Under the pieces are notes generated by a model. That model was given only the letters and a program-made list of their open reading frames with translations. It was not told the origin of the DNA and did not search any database. The position numbers and the translations under genes were made by a program. From Pseudonocardia sediminis (GTDB lineage Bacteria > Actinomycetota > Actinomycetes > Mycobacteriales > Pseudonocardiaceae), in assembly GCF_004217185.1 (NCBI RefSeq), contig NZ_SHKL01000001.1:5826001-5890000 (forward strand): a stretch of 64,000 nucleotides of DNA. The letters are read 5' to 3'. This document shows positions 1 to 9,195 of the stretch, piece after piece (position 1 is the stretch's first letter; each line of letters starts with the position of its first letter).

Positions 1-1
1 C

Positions 2-1081
2 GAGACCTCGACCGGGGTCTCCTCGGCGCTGCTGGCCGAGCAGGGGCTCGTCGCCGCCCTGACCGCGGCCCTGTCCGGAGCCGAGCCGCCGATCACGATC
101 GACGACGACGGCGGTGTCGTCACCGCGCGCCGCTACCCCGCCGAGATCGGCGAGACCGCCTACTTCTGCTGCCTGGAGGCGGTGAACAACGCCCGCAAGC
201 ACGCACCCGGCGCTCCGGTGACGATCACCGTCGCCGAGGTCGGCGGATCGCTGCGCGTGCGGGTGCGCGACACCGGCCCCGGCTTCACCCCCGACCCGAT
301 CCCCGGCATCGGGATCCCGACCTCGGCCGGGCGCGGGATGCGCAACGTCAGCACGCGGCTGGCCGCCGTCGGAGGCACGATCGCGATCCGCTCCGCGCCG
401 GGAGAGGGCACCACGGTGGAGGGAACGATCCCGCTGCCGGCCGAACCCGGTGGGGCCGCCCCCGAGCCGTCGGAGGGAGGCTCCGTCAACGGGGTCCGGG
501 AAAAGGTGGCCGGGGAGAACGGGGCCGGTTCGCTGCGGGAGCGGATGCGGGACCTGCTGCGGTCCGCGGAGGCCGCCTATCGCGGTACCGGCGACGCCGC
601 CGGGATCGGGGCGATCGCGGCCCGGCTGGACGAGCGGTCCGGGGTGACGCAGGTGCGGGCGGCGCTGGTGGCCCTCGAGCAGGTCGTCGCGACCTCACCG
701 CCGGACGAGGAGGCGGCGCACCGCCTGCGCTACGAGCTGGAGCGGCTGCGGTCGGGGGCACACGAGCTCGTCGAGCTCGACCTCGCCGACGTGCTGCGGA
801 CCGGGAACGTGATGCTGCCGGCGGAGATGCGGAGCTCCGCGGAGCGGCTGCTGGGCACGGCCGGGAGCGGGGTCCGGGTCCGGCTGGGGCTGGATGAGGG
901 GGACGGTCCGGAGGAGGTGCGCCGGGCGGCGGCCGAGGAGCTGGCGCGGTGGCAGCGGTGGGCGTCGCACCCGGCGTCGACCAGGAGCGTGCGGGACGTC
1001 GCGCACGTCGTGGTGCGGACCTGCGAGCACCTGCTGGCGGAGGCGGGGGCCGGGGCGGAAGCCGGGGCCGGGGCGAGCTGA
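2..1081 (+). CDS. Sensor histidine kinase, C-terminal part, with C-terminal extension (5' end outside window)
   Basis: The frame is open from the first bases of the window, so the N-terminus is missing. The visible protein starts inside a GHKL (HATPase_c) domain: an N-box reading EAVNNARKHAPG near position 175, a G1 box DTGPGF near 270 and a G2-like GRGMRNV near 340, which fits a NarL-partner (HisKA_3 type) kinase. After the ATPase domain the same frame runs on for about 200 residues of charged helix-rich sequence ending with an EELARWQRWASHP...RTCEHLL segment. That tail is not part of normal kinases and recalls the C-terminal tail of actinobacterial dynamin-like GTPases (from memory, unproven). 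It converges on the sbnA-like gene with only a 13-base gap. The response regulator partner is not adjacent on the right. Confidence 0.8.
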   Translation, partial: ETSTGVSSALLAEQGLVAALTAALSGAEPPITIDDDGGVVTARRYPAEIGETAYFCCLEAVNNARKHAPGAPVTITVAEVGGSLRVRVRDTGPGFTPDPIPGIGIPTSAGRGMRNVSTRLAAVGGTIAIRSAPGEGTTVEGTIPLPAEPGGAAPEPSEGGSVNGVREKVAGENGAGSLRERMRDLLRSAEAAYRGTGDAAGIGAIAARLDERSGVTQVRAALVALEQVVATSPPDEEAAHRLRYELERLRSGAHELVELDLADVLRTGNVMLPAEMRSSAERLLGTAGSGVRVRLGLDEGDGPEEVRRAAAEELARWQRWASHPASTRSVRDVAHVVVRTCEHLLAEAGAGAEAGAGAS

Positions 1082-1094
1082 GCCCGCCCCGGCC

Positions 1095-2099
1095 TCAGGC
1101 CGCCGCGCACGCCATCTCGGTGCGCTGCGCGGGGACGTCCGCGGGGACGTCCGCGGCGTCGACGTCGCCGTAGAGGTCCTCGACCCAGTGGCTCTGGTAG
1201 ATCGTGTCGAGGTAGCGCTCGCCCAGGTCGGGGGCGATGGTCACCGCGGTCGTGCCGGGCGTGCCGTGCTCGGCCAGCCACGCGCTCGCGCCGCTGACGA
1301 CGGTGCCGGTGGAGCCGCCGAACAGGAAACCGGTGCGGGCCAGCATGTGGCAGGTGCGGATCGTGTCGGCCTCCTCGACGTGGACCACCTCGTCGATCAG
1401 CGACTCGTCCAGCATCTCCGGGACGCGGCCGCTGCCCAGGCCGGGGATCATCCGGCGCGAGGCCGGCGTCCCGAACGTCACCGAGCCGACGCTGTCGATC
1501 GCGACGATCCGGACGTCCGGGTGGTTCTCCTTGAAGTAGCGGGCGCAGCCCATCAGGGTGCCGGTGGTGCCGGCGCCGACGAACAGGACGTCGAGCTGCG
1601 GGAACTGGCGGGCGATCTCCGGCCCGGTGGTGTCGTAGTGGGCCTGCGCGCTGTTCGGGTTCGCGTACTGGTTGAGCCACACGTAGCCCTCGGTCGCGAC
1701 CAGGTGCCGGACGTGGTTCAGGCGGGCACCGAGCAGGCCCTCCTGCGGGTCGGGCTCGGTGATGATGTGCACCTCGCTGCCCAGGGCCTCCATCAGCCGG
1801 CGGGTCGCGAGGTTGCAGCGGGAGTCGGTGACGCAGACGAACCGGTAGCCGCGGTTCGCCGCGATCATGCTCAGCGCCACGCCCAGGTTGCCGGACGAGG
1901 ACTCGACGATCGCCGAGCCGGGCACCAGGGTCCCGTCGCGCTCGGCGGCGGTCACCATCGCGTTGGCCGCCTTGAGCTTGACCGATCCGGCGAAGTTGAA
2001 GCCCTCGCACTTGAGGTAGAGCTCGTGCCCGATCGTCTGCTCCAGGTCGATGTAGAGGTCGTCCTGGTTGAACTGCTGGGGGCTGGTGATGACCGACAT
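1095..2099 (-). CDS. sbnA: SbnA-like PLP enzyme, 2,3-diaminopropionate biosynthesis
   Basis: A 334-residue fold-type II PLP enzyme of the cysteine synthase family. Visible signatures are the Schiff-base lysine in FAGSVKLKAANAM, the substrate loop SSSGNLGVAL and the phosphate-binding loop GAGTTGTLMG. In the staphyloferrin B pathway SbnA joins O-phosphoserine and glutamate to give N-(1-amino-1-carboxyethyl)glutamate, which SbnB oxidatively cleaves to L-2,3-diaminopropionate. The SbnB-like partner lies at 10165-11214, so the assignment to Dap supply rather than cysteine synthesis rests on both sequence type and context. The ATG at 2099 is preferred over an upstream in-frame ATG because the homologous region begins there. 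It is divergent from the NRPS genes and probably shares the 2100-2563 regulatory region with them. Confidence 0.85.
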   Translation of the reverse strand: MSVITSPQQFNQDDLYIDLEQTIGHELYLKCEGFNFAGSVKLKAANAMVTAAERDGTLVPGSAIVESSSGNLGVALSMIAANRGYRFVCVTDSRCNLATRRLMEALGSEVHIITEPDPQEGLLGARLNHVRHLVATEGYVWLNQYANPNSAQAHYDTTGPEIARQFPQLDVLFVGAGTTGTLMGCARYFKENHPDVRIVAIDSVGSVTFGTPASRRMIPGLGSGRVPEMLDESLIDEVVHVEEADTIRTCHMLARTGFLFGGSTGTVVSGASAWLAEHGTPGTTAVTIAPDLGERYLDTIYQSHWVEDLYGDVDAADVPADVPAQRTEMACAAA

Positions 2100-2563
2100 C
2101 GTGACCGCCTCGTCTCTGCTGGTCCGGCTCGTTCCGACTGACGACAACGGTCGTCCTCCGAGGCGTTCCGTTCGATCGTGTGCACACCCGAGCCCGCGGA
2201 GCCGTCCCCCTTTCCCGGGTAGGGACAACCCCCGGGTGCCTGCGCCCCACGTCGTAGGGGCTGCCCGGGCGACCGGCGGCCCGCACCCGGCGATGCTCGA
2301 TCCGTGCAGCGGGACGGACGGAGCGGGCGGACATGACCATCGTCAAGGTTGGCTATTCCGGCCGGCGCCCGGCCGCGTCCGCGGAGACGGTGGGACGGCC
2401 GTCACACACCGGTGAGCTGGGGGGACGTCCCGGGTCCGCTCATGCCGGCCCGCCGAGCCCCGCGAGAACGCCGTTGACCAGCACGGACGCCGCTGCCAGC
2501 CTCTGCGCGAGCGCCGACCGGCAGGACGTGCCCGTCGCCGGCCCCGCGCTCGGGGGAGGCGAC
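2100..2563. promoter_or_regulatory. Divergent intergenic region between sbnA-like gene and Pls-like NRPS
   Basis: This 464-base stretch separates the two divergent starts and must hold promoters for both directions. An ATG at 2333 is in frame with the NRPS and would add 77 residues of low-complexity, Pro/Ser/Gly-rich sequence, but a strong GGGGGAGG ribosome site sits just before the GTG at 2564, so I take 2333-2563 as leader or optional extension. I could not find a convincing operator; a sequence near 2345 (AGGTTGGCTA) only loosely resembles an actinobacterial iron box. Confidence 0.45.
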
Positions 2564-5500
2564 GTGTCCGTGCCGCAGCACATCGAGCGGCCGATCCCCC
2601 CTGCGCGTGTGTCCGACCTGGTGCTCGTCGACCAGCACGAGGCGCAGGGCTGGCGCGTGCGTCGCGACGAGCGCCTGGACCAGCTCTTCGAGCGGCACTG
2701 CGACTGGATCTCCGACTACGGCCGGGCCGACCGGCTCGCGGTGGACTCCGACGAGCTGTCGCTGACCTACGCCGAGCTCGACGCGAGGGCCAACCGGCTC
2801 GCCCGCTACCTGCGCCTGCGCGGGGCCGGTGGCGGGGACCGGATCGCGCTGCTGTTCGACTCGGCCGCCCACTCCTACGTCGCGATGCTCGCCGTGCTCA
2901 AGATCGGGGCGACCTACGTCCCGCTCGACGTCGCGTCGTCCACCGGGCGCCTCGCCTACATCGTCGAGGACTCCCGGGCGCACACGGTGCTGTCGATGTC
3001 GCGGGTGGCCGGACGCGTGCCGCAGATCGAGCTGCTGACCGCGAGCGGCGCCGACCTGGTCCACGTCGACCTGCTCGAGCGGCTGCTGGAGGAGATGAAC
3101 CCCGGCCGGCTCCTCGACGCCGACCGCGGCACCCGGGAGAACCCGCTCGCCTACATCAGCTACGCGTCGGTCTCCGGGCGGCCGGAGGGCGTCGCGATCG
3201 ACCACGCGAGCATCTGCAACTTCGTCAAGGTCGCCGCCGAGATCTACCGCTTCCGCCCCACCGACCGCGTCTACCAGGGGATGGCGATCGCGTTCGACTT
3301 CTCCGTCGAGGAGATCTGGGTGCCGTGGGTCAGCGGCGCGACGCTGGTGCCCCGCCCGGCCGGGCCCGCCCTGCTCGGCGACGACCTCGGGACCTTCCTC
3401 GCCGACCGGCGCGTCACGGCGCTGTGCACCGTCCCGGAGGTCCTCGACACGATCGGCGAGGACCTGCCCGGCCTGCGGTTCCTGCTGATGTGCGGAAAGG
3501 ACGCCCCCGCGGAGACGATCGCCCGCTGGCACCGGCCCGGGCGCCGGTTCCTCAACGTCTACGGCCCGACCGAGGCCACCGTGACCGCGACCTGGTCCGA
3601 GCTCCGGCCGGACCGGCCGGCGACGATCGGGATCCCGCTGCCCACCTACAGCACCGTGGTCCTCGACGTCGGCGATCCGTACCGCGCGCTGCCGCACGGG
3701 CACGTCGGCGAGATCGGGATCGCCGGCATCGGCCTGGCCTGCGGCTACCTCAACCACGACGACCTCACCGATCAGGTCTTCGTCCGCGACTTCCTCGGCA
3801 TCCCCGGCAACCCCTCCGGGCGGATCTACCGGACCGGCGACCTGGGCGTGGTCAACGCCGACGGCGAGCTGGAGTACCGCGGACGGGTCGACGGACGGAC
3901 GCAGACCCGCGACGACCGCGTCGAGCCCGCGCTGACGACGCCGCTGCCGGTCGTGCCGGCCGCAGCACTCGCACCCGCGCCGGTCGCCGTCGCGCCCACG
4001 ACCGAGGCCGCGCTGGGCGAGGTCCTCGCCGACGTCCTCGACATGACCCGGGTGCCGCCCGAGCAGCACTTCTTCGACGACCTCGGCGCGGACTCGATGG
4101 TGATGGCCCGCTTCTGCGCGCGGGCCCGCAGGCACCCGGGCCTGCCGCCGGTGTCGATGAAGGACGTCTACCGGTACCCGTCGGTGCGGGCGCTGGCCTC
4201 GGCCCTGGCCGACGACGGCTCCAGCCCGGCCGAGCGCAGCCTGCTCGAGGTGCTCGGCGAGGTGCTGGGCACGCCGGTCACGGCCGACGCGCACTTCTTC
4301 GACGACCTCGGTGCGGACTCGATGACGATGGCCCGGTTCTGCGCGCGGCTGCGCAAGCGGGTCGACCTCCCGCCGGTGTCGATGAAGGACGTCTACGCAC
4401 ACTCGACGATCCGGGGCCTGGCCACCGCGCTCGCCGGCCCCGGCTCCGCGACCGCATCGACGGCGGGCCCCGCGGCGTCGGCACCGGCGGTCCCGCTCGA
4501 TCTGCCGGAACCGGTCGGCACGCCCCGGTTCGTCCTCTGTGGAGCCCTGCAGCTGCTGTTCTACCTCGGGTACTCCGCGCTCGCCGCGGTCCTGGCCCTG
4601 CGCGGCTACGAGTGGGTCTCCGCCGGCGTCGGCCTGTTGGACCAGTACCTGCGTGCGCTCGCCGCCGGGGTCGTGGGCTTCACCGGCGTGTGCGCCCTGC
4701 CGATCGCGCTCAAGTGGGCGCTGGTCGGGCGGTGGGCACCCGCCCGGATCCGCGTCTGGAGCATGTCCTACCTGCGCTTCTGGATCGTGCGGACGCTGGT
4801 CCGGTCGAACCCGCTGGTGCTGTTCCTCGGTTCGCCGATCTACACGTTCTACCTGCGGGCGCTCGGCGCGGACGTCGGCCGCGGGGTCGCGATCTTCTCC
4901 AGGAACGTGCCCGTGTGCACCGACCTGCTGACGGTCGGCGACGGCACCGTGATCCGCAAGGACTCCTTCGTCTCGTGCTACCGGGCACACGACGGCGTCA
5001 TCGAGATCGGCGCGGTCACCCTCGGCGCGGACGTGGTCGTCGGGGAGAAGACGGTGCTCGACATCGGCACCGCGATGGGCGACGGCGCCCTGCTCGGACA
5101 CACCTCGTCGCTGCAGACCGGGCAGGCGGTGCCGGCCGGGCAGAGCTGGCACGGCTCGCCCGCGCAGCACACCGACAGTGACTACCGCTCGCTCGTCCCG
5201 GAGCCGTGCGGGACGCCGCGCCGGGTCCTCTACGCGGTCGTGCAGCTGGTCAACCTGCTGGTCGTCTCGCTGCCGCTGGTGCTGGGCGGGGTGGCGCTGG
5301 CGCTCACCGAGGTCCCGCAGCTCGCGGCGCTCCTGGACCGGACCGCACCCGCGTTCACCAGCACCGCGTTCTACACCGAGGCACTGCTCGCCTCCGCCGT
5401 GCTGTTCTTCGGCGGCGCGCTGCTGACGTTCCTGCTCATGGTCACCGTCCCCCGCGTGCTCGCCCCGACCCTCACCCCGGACCGGACCTACCGCCTCTAC

Positions 5501-6688
5501 GGCTTCCACTACTGGGCGCACCGGCTGATCGCGAAGATGACGAACCGCAAGTTCTTCACCGAGCTGTTCGGCGACAGCTCGTTCATCACCGGCTACCTGG
5601 GCGCCATCGGCTACAGGCTGTCCCCGGTCGTGCAGACCGGCTCCAACTTCGGCATGGCGGTGCAGCACGAGAGCCCGTTCCTGAGCTCGGTGGGCCACGC
5701 GACCGTCGTCGCCGACGGGTTGTCGATCGTCAACGCCGACTTCTCGGCCTCGTCGTTCCGGGTGTCACCGACGTCGATCGGGGCGGACAACTTCCTCGGC
5801 AACCACATCGCCTACCCCTCGCAGGGCCGCACCGGCGACAACTGCCTGCTCGCGACGAAGGTGATGGTTCCGATCGACGGGCCGGTGCGGACCGGGGTCG
5901 GCCTGCTCGGCTCGCCCAGCTTCGAGATCCCGCGCTCGGTCGACCGCGACACCGGCTTCGACCTGCCCCCGGACGAGATGCGGCGCCGGCTGGCCGGCAA
6001 GAACCGGCACAACGCCGTCACGATCGCGCTGCGGCTGGTCGTCCGGTGGATGCACCTGTTCGGAATCCTGCTGATCGCCTCCGGCGCGTCCGACCTCGCC
6101 GCGACCTACGGCGCGGCGGCCTACGCGGCGATCCCGGTCGCGACGCTGGCGTTCACCGTCGTCTACTACGTGGCCGTCGAGCGGGCCGTCGACGTGCTGC
6201 AGACCCTGGCCCCGGACGGCTGCTCGATCTACGACCCGGTGTTCTGGCGCCACGAGCGTGCCTGGAAGGTGCCGTCGGAGACCTACTTCAAGACCTTCGA
6301 CGGCACCCCGTTCAAGACCGTGCTCTGGCGCCTGCTCGGGGTCCGGATCGGGCGCCGGGTCTTCGACGACGGCTGCTTCCTCACCGAGCGCTCGTTCACC
6401 GCGATCGGCGACGGCGCCACCCTCAACGCGGGGACGATCGTCCAGTGCCACTCCCAGGAGGACGGCGCCTTCAAGTCCGACCGCACCACGATCGGCGCCG
6501 GCGTCACGCTCGGGGTCGGGGCGTTCGTGCACTACGGCGTGACGATCGGTAATGCCGCGGTGCTGGCCGCCGACTCCTTCCTGATGAAAGGCGAGGACGT
6601 TCCGTCGGGCACGTCCTGGGGCGGGAACCCCGCCGGTGAGCTCGCGGTACCCACACACGACGCGGGGGCCCGCCACGCCGCGGCGTGA
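2564..6688 (+). CDS. Pls/PosA-type membrane NRPS (degenerate A-T-T, then TM and hexapeptide-repeat terminal region)
   Basis: About 1374 residues from the GTG at 2564. An adenylation domain occupies roughly residues 30-450, with A4 FDFSVEEIW, A5 NVYGPTEAT and A7 YRTGDLG intact. A3 reads SGRPEG with Glu where Lys is usual, and after a distorted A8 (GRVDGRTQTRDD) the sequence goes straight into a Pro/Ala linker, so the normal C-terminal subdomain and A10 lysine are missing. Two tandem carrier domains follow, each with an LGADSM phosphopantetheine site (Ser near 510 and 585). The rest alternates hydrophobic membrane segments (from about 650) with two left-handed beta-helix/hexapeptide blocks (about 760-860 and 1258-1358), the terminal region typical of Pls/PosA NRPSs such as epsilon-poly-lysine synthetase. 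It probably acts at the membrane with the Dap genes. The product is unknown. Confidence 0.88.
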   Translation: MSVPQHIERPIPPARVSDLVLVDQHEAQGWRVRRDERLDQLFERHCDWISDYGRADRLAVDSDELSLTYAELDARANRLARYLRLRGAGGGDRIALLFDSAAHSYVAMLAVLKIGATYVPLDVASSTGRLAYIVEDSRAHTVLSMSRVAGRVPQIELLTASGADLVHVDLLERLLEEMNPGRLLDADRGTRENPLAYISYASVSGRPEGVAIDHASICNFVKVAAEIYRFRPTDRVYQGMAIAFDFSVEEIWVPWVSGATLVPRPAGPALLGDDLGTFLADRRVTALCTVPEVLDTIGEDLPGLRFLLMCGKDAPAETIARWHRPGRRFLNVYGPTEATVTATWSELRPDRPATIGIPLPTYSTVVLDVGDPYRALPHGHVGEIGIAGIGLACGYLNHDDLTDQVFVRDFLGIPGNPSGRIYRTGDLGVVNADGELEYRGRVDGRTQTRDDRVEPALTTPLPVVPAAALAPAPVAVAPTTEAALGEVLADVLDMTRVPPEQHFFDDLGADSMVMARFCARARRHPGLPPVSMKDVYRYPSVRALASALADDGSSPAERSLLEVLGEVLGTPVTADAHFFDDLGADSMTMARFCARLRKRVDLPPVSMKDVYAHSTIRGLATALAGPGSATASTAGPAASAPAVPLDLPEPVGTPRFVLCGALQLLFYLGYSALAAVLALRGYEWVSAGVGLLDQYLRALAAGVVGFTGVCALPIALKWALVGRWAPARIRVWSMSYLRFWIVRTLVRSNPLVLFLGSPIYTFYLRALGADVGRGVAIFSRNVPVCTDLLTVGDGTVIRKDSFVSCYRAHDGVIEIGAVTLGADVVVGEKTVLDIGTAMGDGALLGHTSSLQTGQAVPAGQSWHGSPAQHTDSDYRSLVPEPCGTPRRVLYAVVQLVNLLVVSLPLVLGGVALALTEVPQLAALLDRTAPAFTSTAFYTEALLASAVLFFGGALLTFLLMVTVPRVLAPTLTPDRTYRLYGFHYWAHRLIAKMTNRKFFTELFGDSSFITGYLGAIGYRLSPVVQTGSNFGMAVQHESPFLSSVGHATVVADGLSIVNADFSASSFRVSPTSIGADNFLGNHIAYPSQGRTGDNCLLATKVMVPIDGPVRTGVGLLGSPSFEIPRSVDRDTGFDLPPDEMRRRLAGKNRHNAVTIALRLVVRWMHLFGILLIASGASDLAATYGAAAYAAIPVATLAFTVVYYVAVERAVDVLQTLAPDGCSIYDPVFWRHERAWKVPSETYFKTFDGTPFKTVLWRLLGVRIGRRVFDDGCFLTERSFTAIGDGATLNAGTIVQCHSQEDGAFKSDRTTIGAGVTLGVGAFVHYGVTIGNAAVLAADSFLMKGEDVPSGTSWGGNPAGELAVPTHDAGARHAAA

Positions 6689-6717
6689 CGGGACGCGCAG
6701 AAGCGAGGAGGACGACG

Positions 6718-9195
6718 ATGGCGACGCCGGCAGAGGTCGACCGCGCGTACTGGCGCGAGGTGCTCACCGCGGGTGGGTCGACCGCGATCCCACGCTGGAC
6801 GCTCACCCCGAGGCCCGGTGTGGCCGAGCACGCGACACGCCTGCCCCCGATGTCGGAGTCGCCGGAGTCCGGGGCCGCGGAGTCGGCGCTGCTGGCCGCG
6901 CACGCCGCCGTGCTCGCGGCACTGTCCGGCGAGCGCGAGGTGGTCACCGGCTACGTGACCGGCGGGCAGGTGCTGCCCTGCCGGCTCGTCGCCGGGCCGG
7001 GGCCGTGGCGCGAGCTGCTCCAGGACGCCCACCGGGTCGGGTCGGAGCTGCTGGCCCACTCCGACGTCGACATCGAGGCCCTGGCCCGCGAGCTCGACGT
7101 GGCGGCATGGCCGTTCGAGACGGAGTTCGACCCGACCGGCGACGGCGGCGACCTCGCCGCGACGACCGTGCTCCGGTTCGGCGTCACCCCGAGCGACGAC
7201 GGGCCCGTGCTGCGCCTGCGCTACCGGACCGACGTGCTCGACGCCGACGCCGCCACCCGGATCGCCGGCTACCACCTCACCGCCCTCGCGCAGATCGCCG
7301 CGGACCCCGACGCACCGCGCGACGGGCAGGGCCTGCTCTCCCCCGACGAGCTGCGGTTCCAGATCGACGGGCTCGCCGGGCCGCGCCGGGAGCTGCCCGA
7401 CGCCCGCTTCCACGAGCTGTTCGAGCAGCGGGCCGCCGCGCACCCGGACGCGGTCGCGGTGGTGCACGGCGACGACTCCTGGACCTACCGGGAGCTCAAC
7501 GCCCGGGCGAACCGCATCGGACGGGCGCTGCTCGCCCGGGGCCTCGCCCCCGAGGACGCCGTCGCGGTGGTGACCGAGCGGAACCTGGACTGGGCGGCGT
7601 CGGTCGTCGCGGTCCTCAAGGCGGGCGGGGCCTACCTGCCGATCGAGCCGCACTTCCCGGCCGACCGGATCGCGACGACGCTGTCGCAGGCCGGGTGCCG
7701 CCTGGTGCTGACCGAGACCGGCAGCACGGACACCCTCGACGCGGCACTGCAGGAGCTGCCCGGGACCCGGGCACTGCTCGTCGGCGACGCCTGCCGCGAG
7801 GCCCACGACGACACCGACCTGGGGCTGGAGATCGGCCCGGACCGGCTCGCCTACATCTACTTCACCTCCGGCTCCACCGGCCGCCCCAAGGGCGCGATGT
7901 GCGAGCACGCGGGCATGGTCAACCACCTCTACGCCAAGATCGACGACCTGGGGATCGGCGAGGGCCAGGTCGTCGCCCAAACCGCCCCGCAGTGCTTCGA
8001 CATCTCGCTGTGGCAGCTGGTGTCCGCGCTGCTGGTGGGCGGGCGGACCGTCATCGTCGAGCAGGAGCGGATCCTCGATGTCGCGCGGTTCGTCGACCGG
8101 ATCGCCGAGCGTCGCGTCAACGTCCTGCAGCTGGTGCCGTCCTACCTCGAGGTGGTGCTGTCCTACCTCGACGCCCACCCGCGGGAGCTGCCGGACCTGC
8201 ACTGCGTCTCGACGACCGGGGAGGCGCTGAAGAAGGAGCTCACCACCCGCTGGTTCGCCGCCCGGCCCGGCATCCGGCTGGCGAACGCCTACGGCCTGAC
8301 CGAGACCTCCGACGACACCAACCACGAGGTCATGGACCGGGCGCCGGACCGCGACCGGGTCCCGCTCGGCCCGCCGGTGAACAACGTGCACCTCTACGTC
8401 GTCGACGAGAACCTGGCGCCGGTGCCGCTCGGGGCGCCCGGCGAGATCGTCTTCTCCGGGGTGTGTGTCGGCCGCGGCTACGTCAACGACCCGGAGCGCA
8501 CCCGGGCGGCGTTCACGGCCGACCCGCACCGCCCGGGCGAGCGGCTCTACCGCAGCGGCGACCACGGCCGCTGGCTGCCCGAGGGCAAGCTGGAGTTCCT
8601 CGGCCGCCGCGACACCCAGGTGAAGATCCGCGGCTTCCGGATCGAGATCGGCGAGATCGAGAACACGCTGCTGCGGGTCCCCGGCGTCCGCGACGGCGCC
8701 GTGGTCGTCGCCGAGCGGGCCGACCGCAGCCGGCACCTGGTCGCCTTCTACTCGGGCCCGGAGACGATCGACGTCGACGTCCTGCGCGAGCGCCTCGGCG
8801 CGTCGCTGCCGGTCTACATGGTCCCGGCCGCGTTCCACTTCCGTGAGGCTCTGCCGCTCACGGCCAACGGCAAGATCGACACCAAGGCCCTGACCGCGCT
8901 CGCCGCGGACCTCGGCACCGCCGAGACCGGCCACACGGCCCCGGGCACGCCCACCGAGGTGCGGCTGGCGACCGCCTTCGCGACCGTGCTCGGCGTCGGG
9001 GCCGACGAGATCGGCCGTGAGGACCACTTCTTCGACCGGGGCGGCTCGTCGCTCTCGGCGGTGAAGCTGGCGATCGCGATGGAGCGGATCGTCTCGCTCA
9101 AGGACATCACCGCGCACCCGGTCCTGGCCGACCTCGCCGCGCTCGTCGACAGCCGCTCCGCAAGCACCACCGAACAGCTCGAGAGGACACCGTGA
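6718..9195 (+). CDS. NRPS, vestigial condensation-like N-terminus, adenylation and carrier domain
   Basis: 825 residues, starting at the ATG after a GGAGGA site. Residues 1-220 look like the C-terminal half of a condensation domain with no HHxxxDG motif. The A domain has all core motifs: YFTSGSTGRPKG near 380, FDISLWQ near 427, NAYGLTETS near 522, YRSGDHG near 611, VKIRGFRIEIGEIE near 630 and NGKID near 717. A carrier domain follows with GGSSLSAVKL (Ser near 776). Reading the pocket by eye against GrsA gives D-I-W-Q-S-T-A-D-D-K. I do not recognise this code with certainty, but two acidic residues at the end fit a basic substrate. Because the A domain of the preceding Pls-like protein is incomplete, this one may load carriers in trans (inference). 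It overlaps the dioxygenase gene by one base. Confidence 0.9.
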   Translation: MATPAEVDRAYWREVLTAGGSTAIPRWTLTPRPGVAEHATRLPPMSESPESGAAESALLAAHAAVLAALSGEREVVTGYVTGGQVLPCRLVAGPGPWRELLQDAHRVGSELLAHSDVDIEALARELDVAAWPFETEFDPTGDGGDLAATTVLRFGVTPSDDGPVLRLRYRTDVLDADAATRIAGYHLTALAQIAADPDAPRDGQGLLSPDELRFQIDGLAGPRRELPDARFHELFEQRAAAHPDAVAVVHGDDSWTYRELNARANRIGRALLARGLAPEDAVAVVTERNLDWAASVVAVLKAGGAYLPIEPHFPADRIATTLSQAGCRLVLTETGSTDTLDAALQELPGTRALLVGDACREAHDDTDLGLEIGPDRLAYIYFTSGSTGRPKGAMCEHAGMVNHLYAKIDDLGIGEGQVVAQTAPQCFDISLWQLVSALLVGGRTVIVEQERILDVARFVDRIAERRVNVLQLVPSYLEVVLSYLDAHPRELPDLHCVSTTGEALKKELTTRWFAARPGIRLANAYGLTETSDDTNHEVMDRAPDRDRVPLGPPVNNVHLYVVDENLAPVPLGAPGEIVFSGVCVGRGYVNDPERTRAAFTADPHRPGERLYRSGDHGRWLPEGKLEFLGRRDTQVKIRGFRIEIGEIENTLLRVPGVRDGAVVVAERADRSRHLVAFYSGPETIDVDVLRERLGASLPVYMVPAAFHFREALPLTANGKIDTKALTALAADLGTAETGHTAPGTPTEVRLATAFATVLGVGADEIGREDHFFDRGGSSLSAVKLAIAMERIVSLKDITAHPVLADLAALVDSRSASTTEQLERTP

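Noticed and set aside
2333..2563. 77-residue N-terminal extension of the Pls-like NRPS
   Set aside because: Low-complexity sequence without homology features, and a strong ribosome site lies before the GTG at 2564.
2402..5698. Long minus-strand frame opposite the Pls-like NRPS
   Set aside because: No recognisable domain; Arg/Asp/Val-rich shadow of the real gene.
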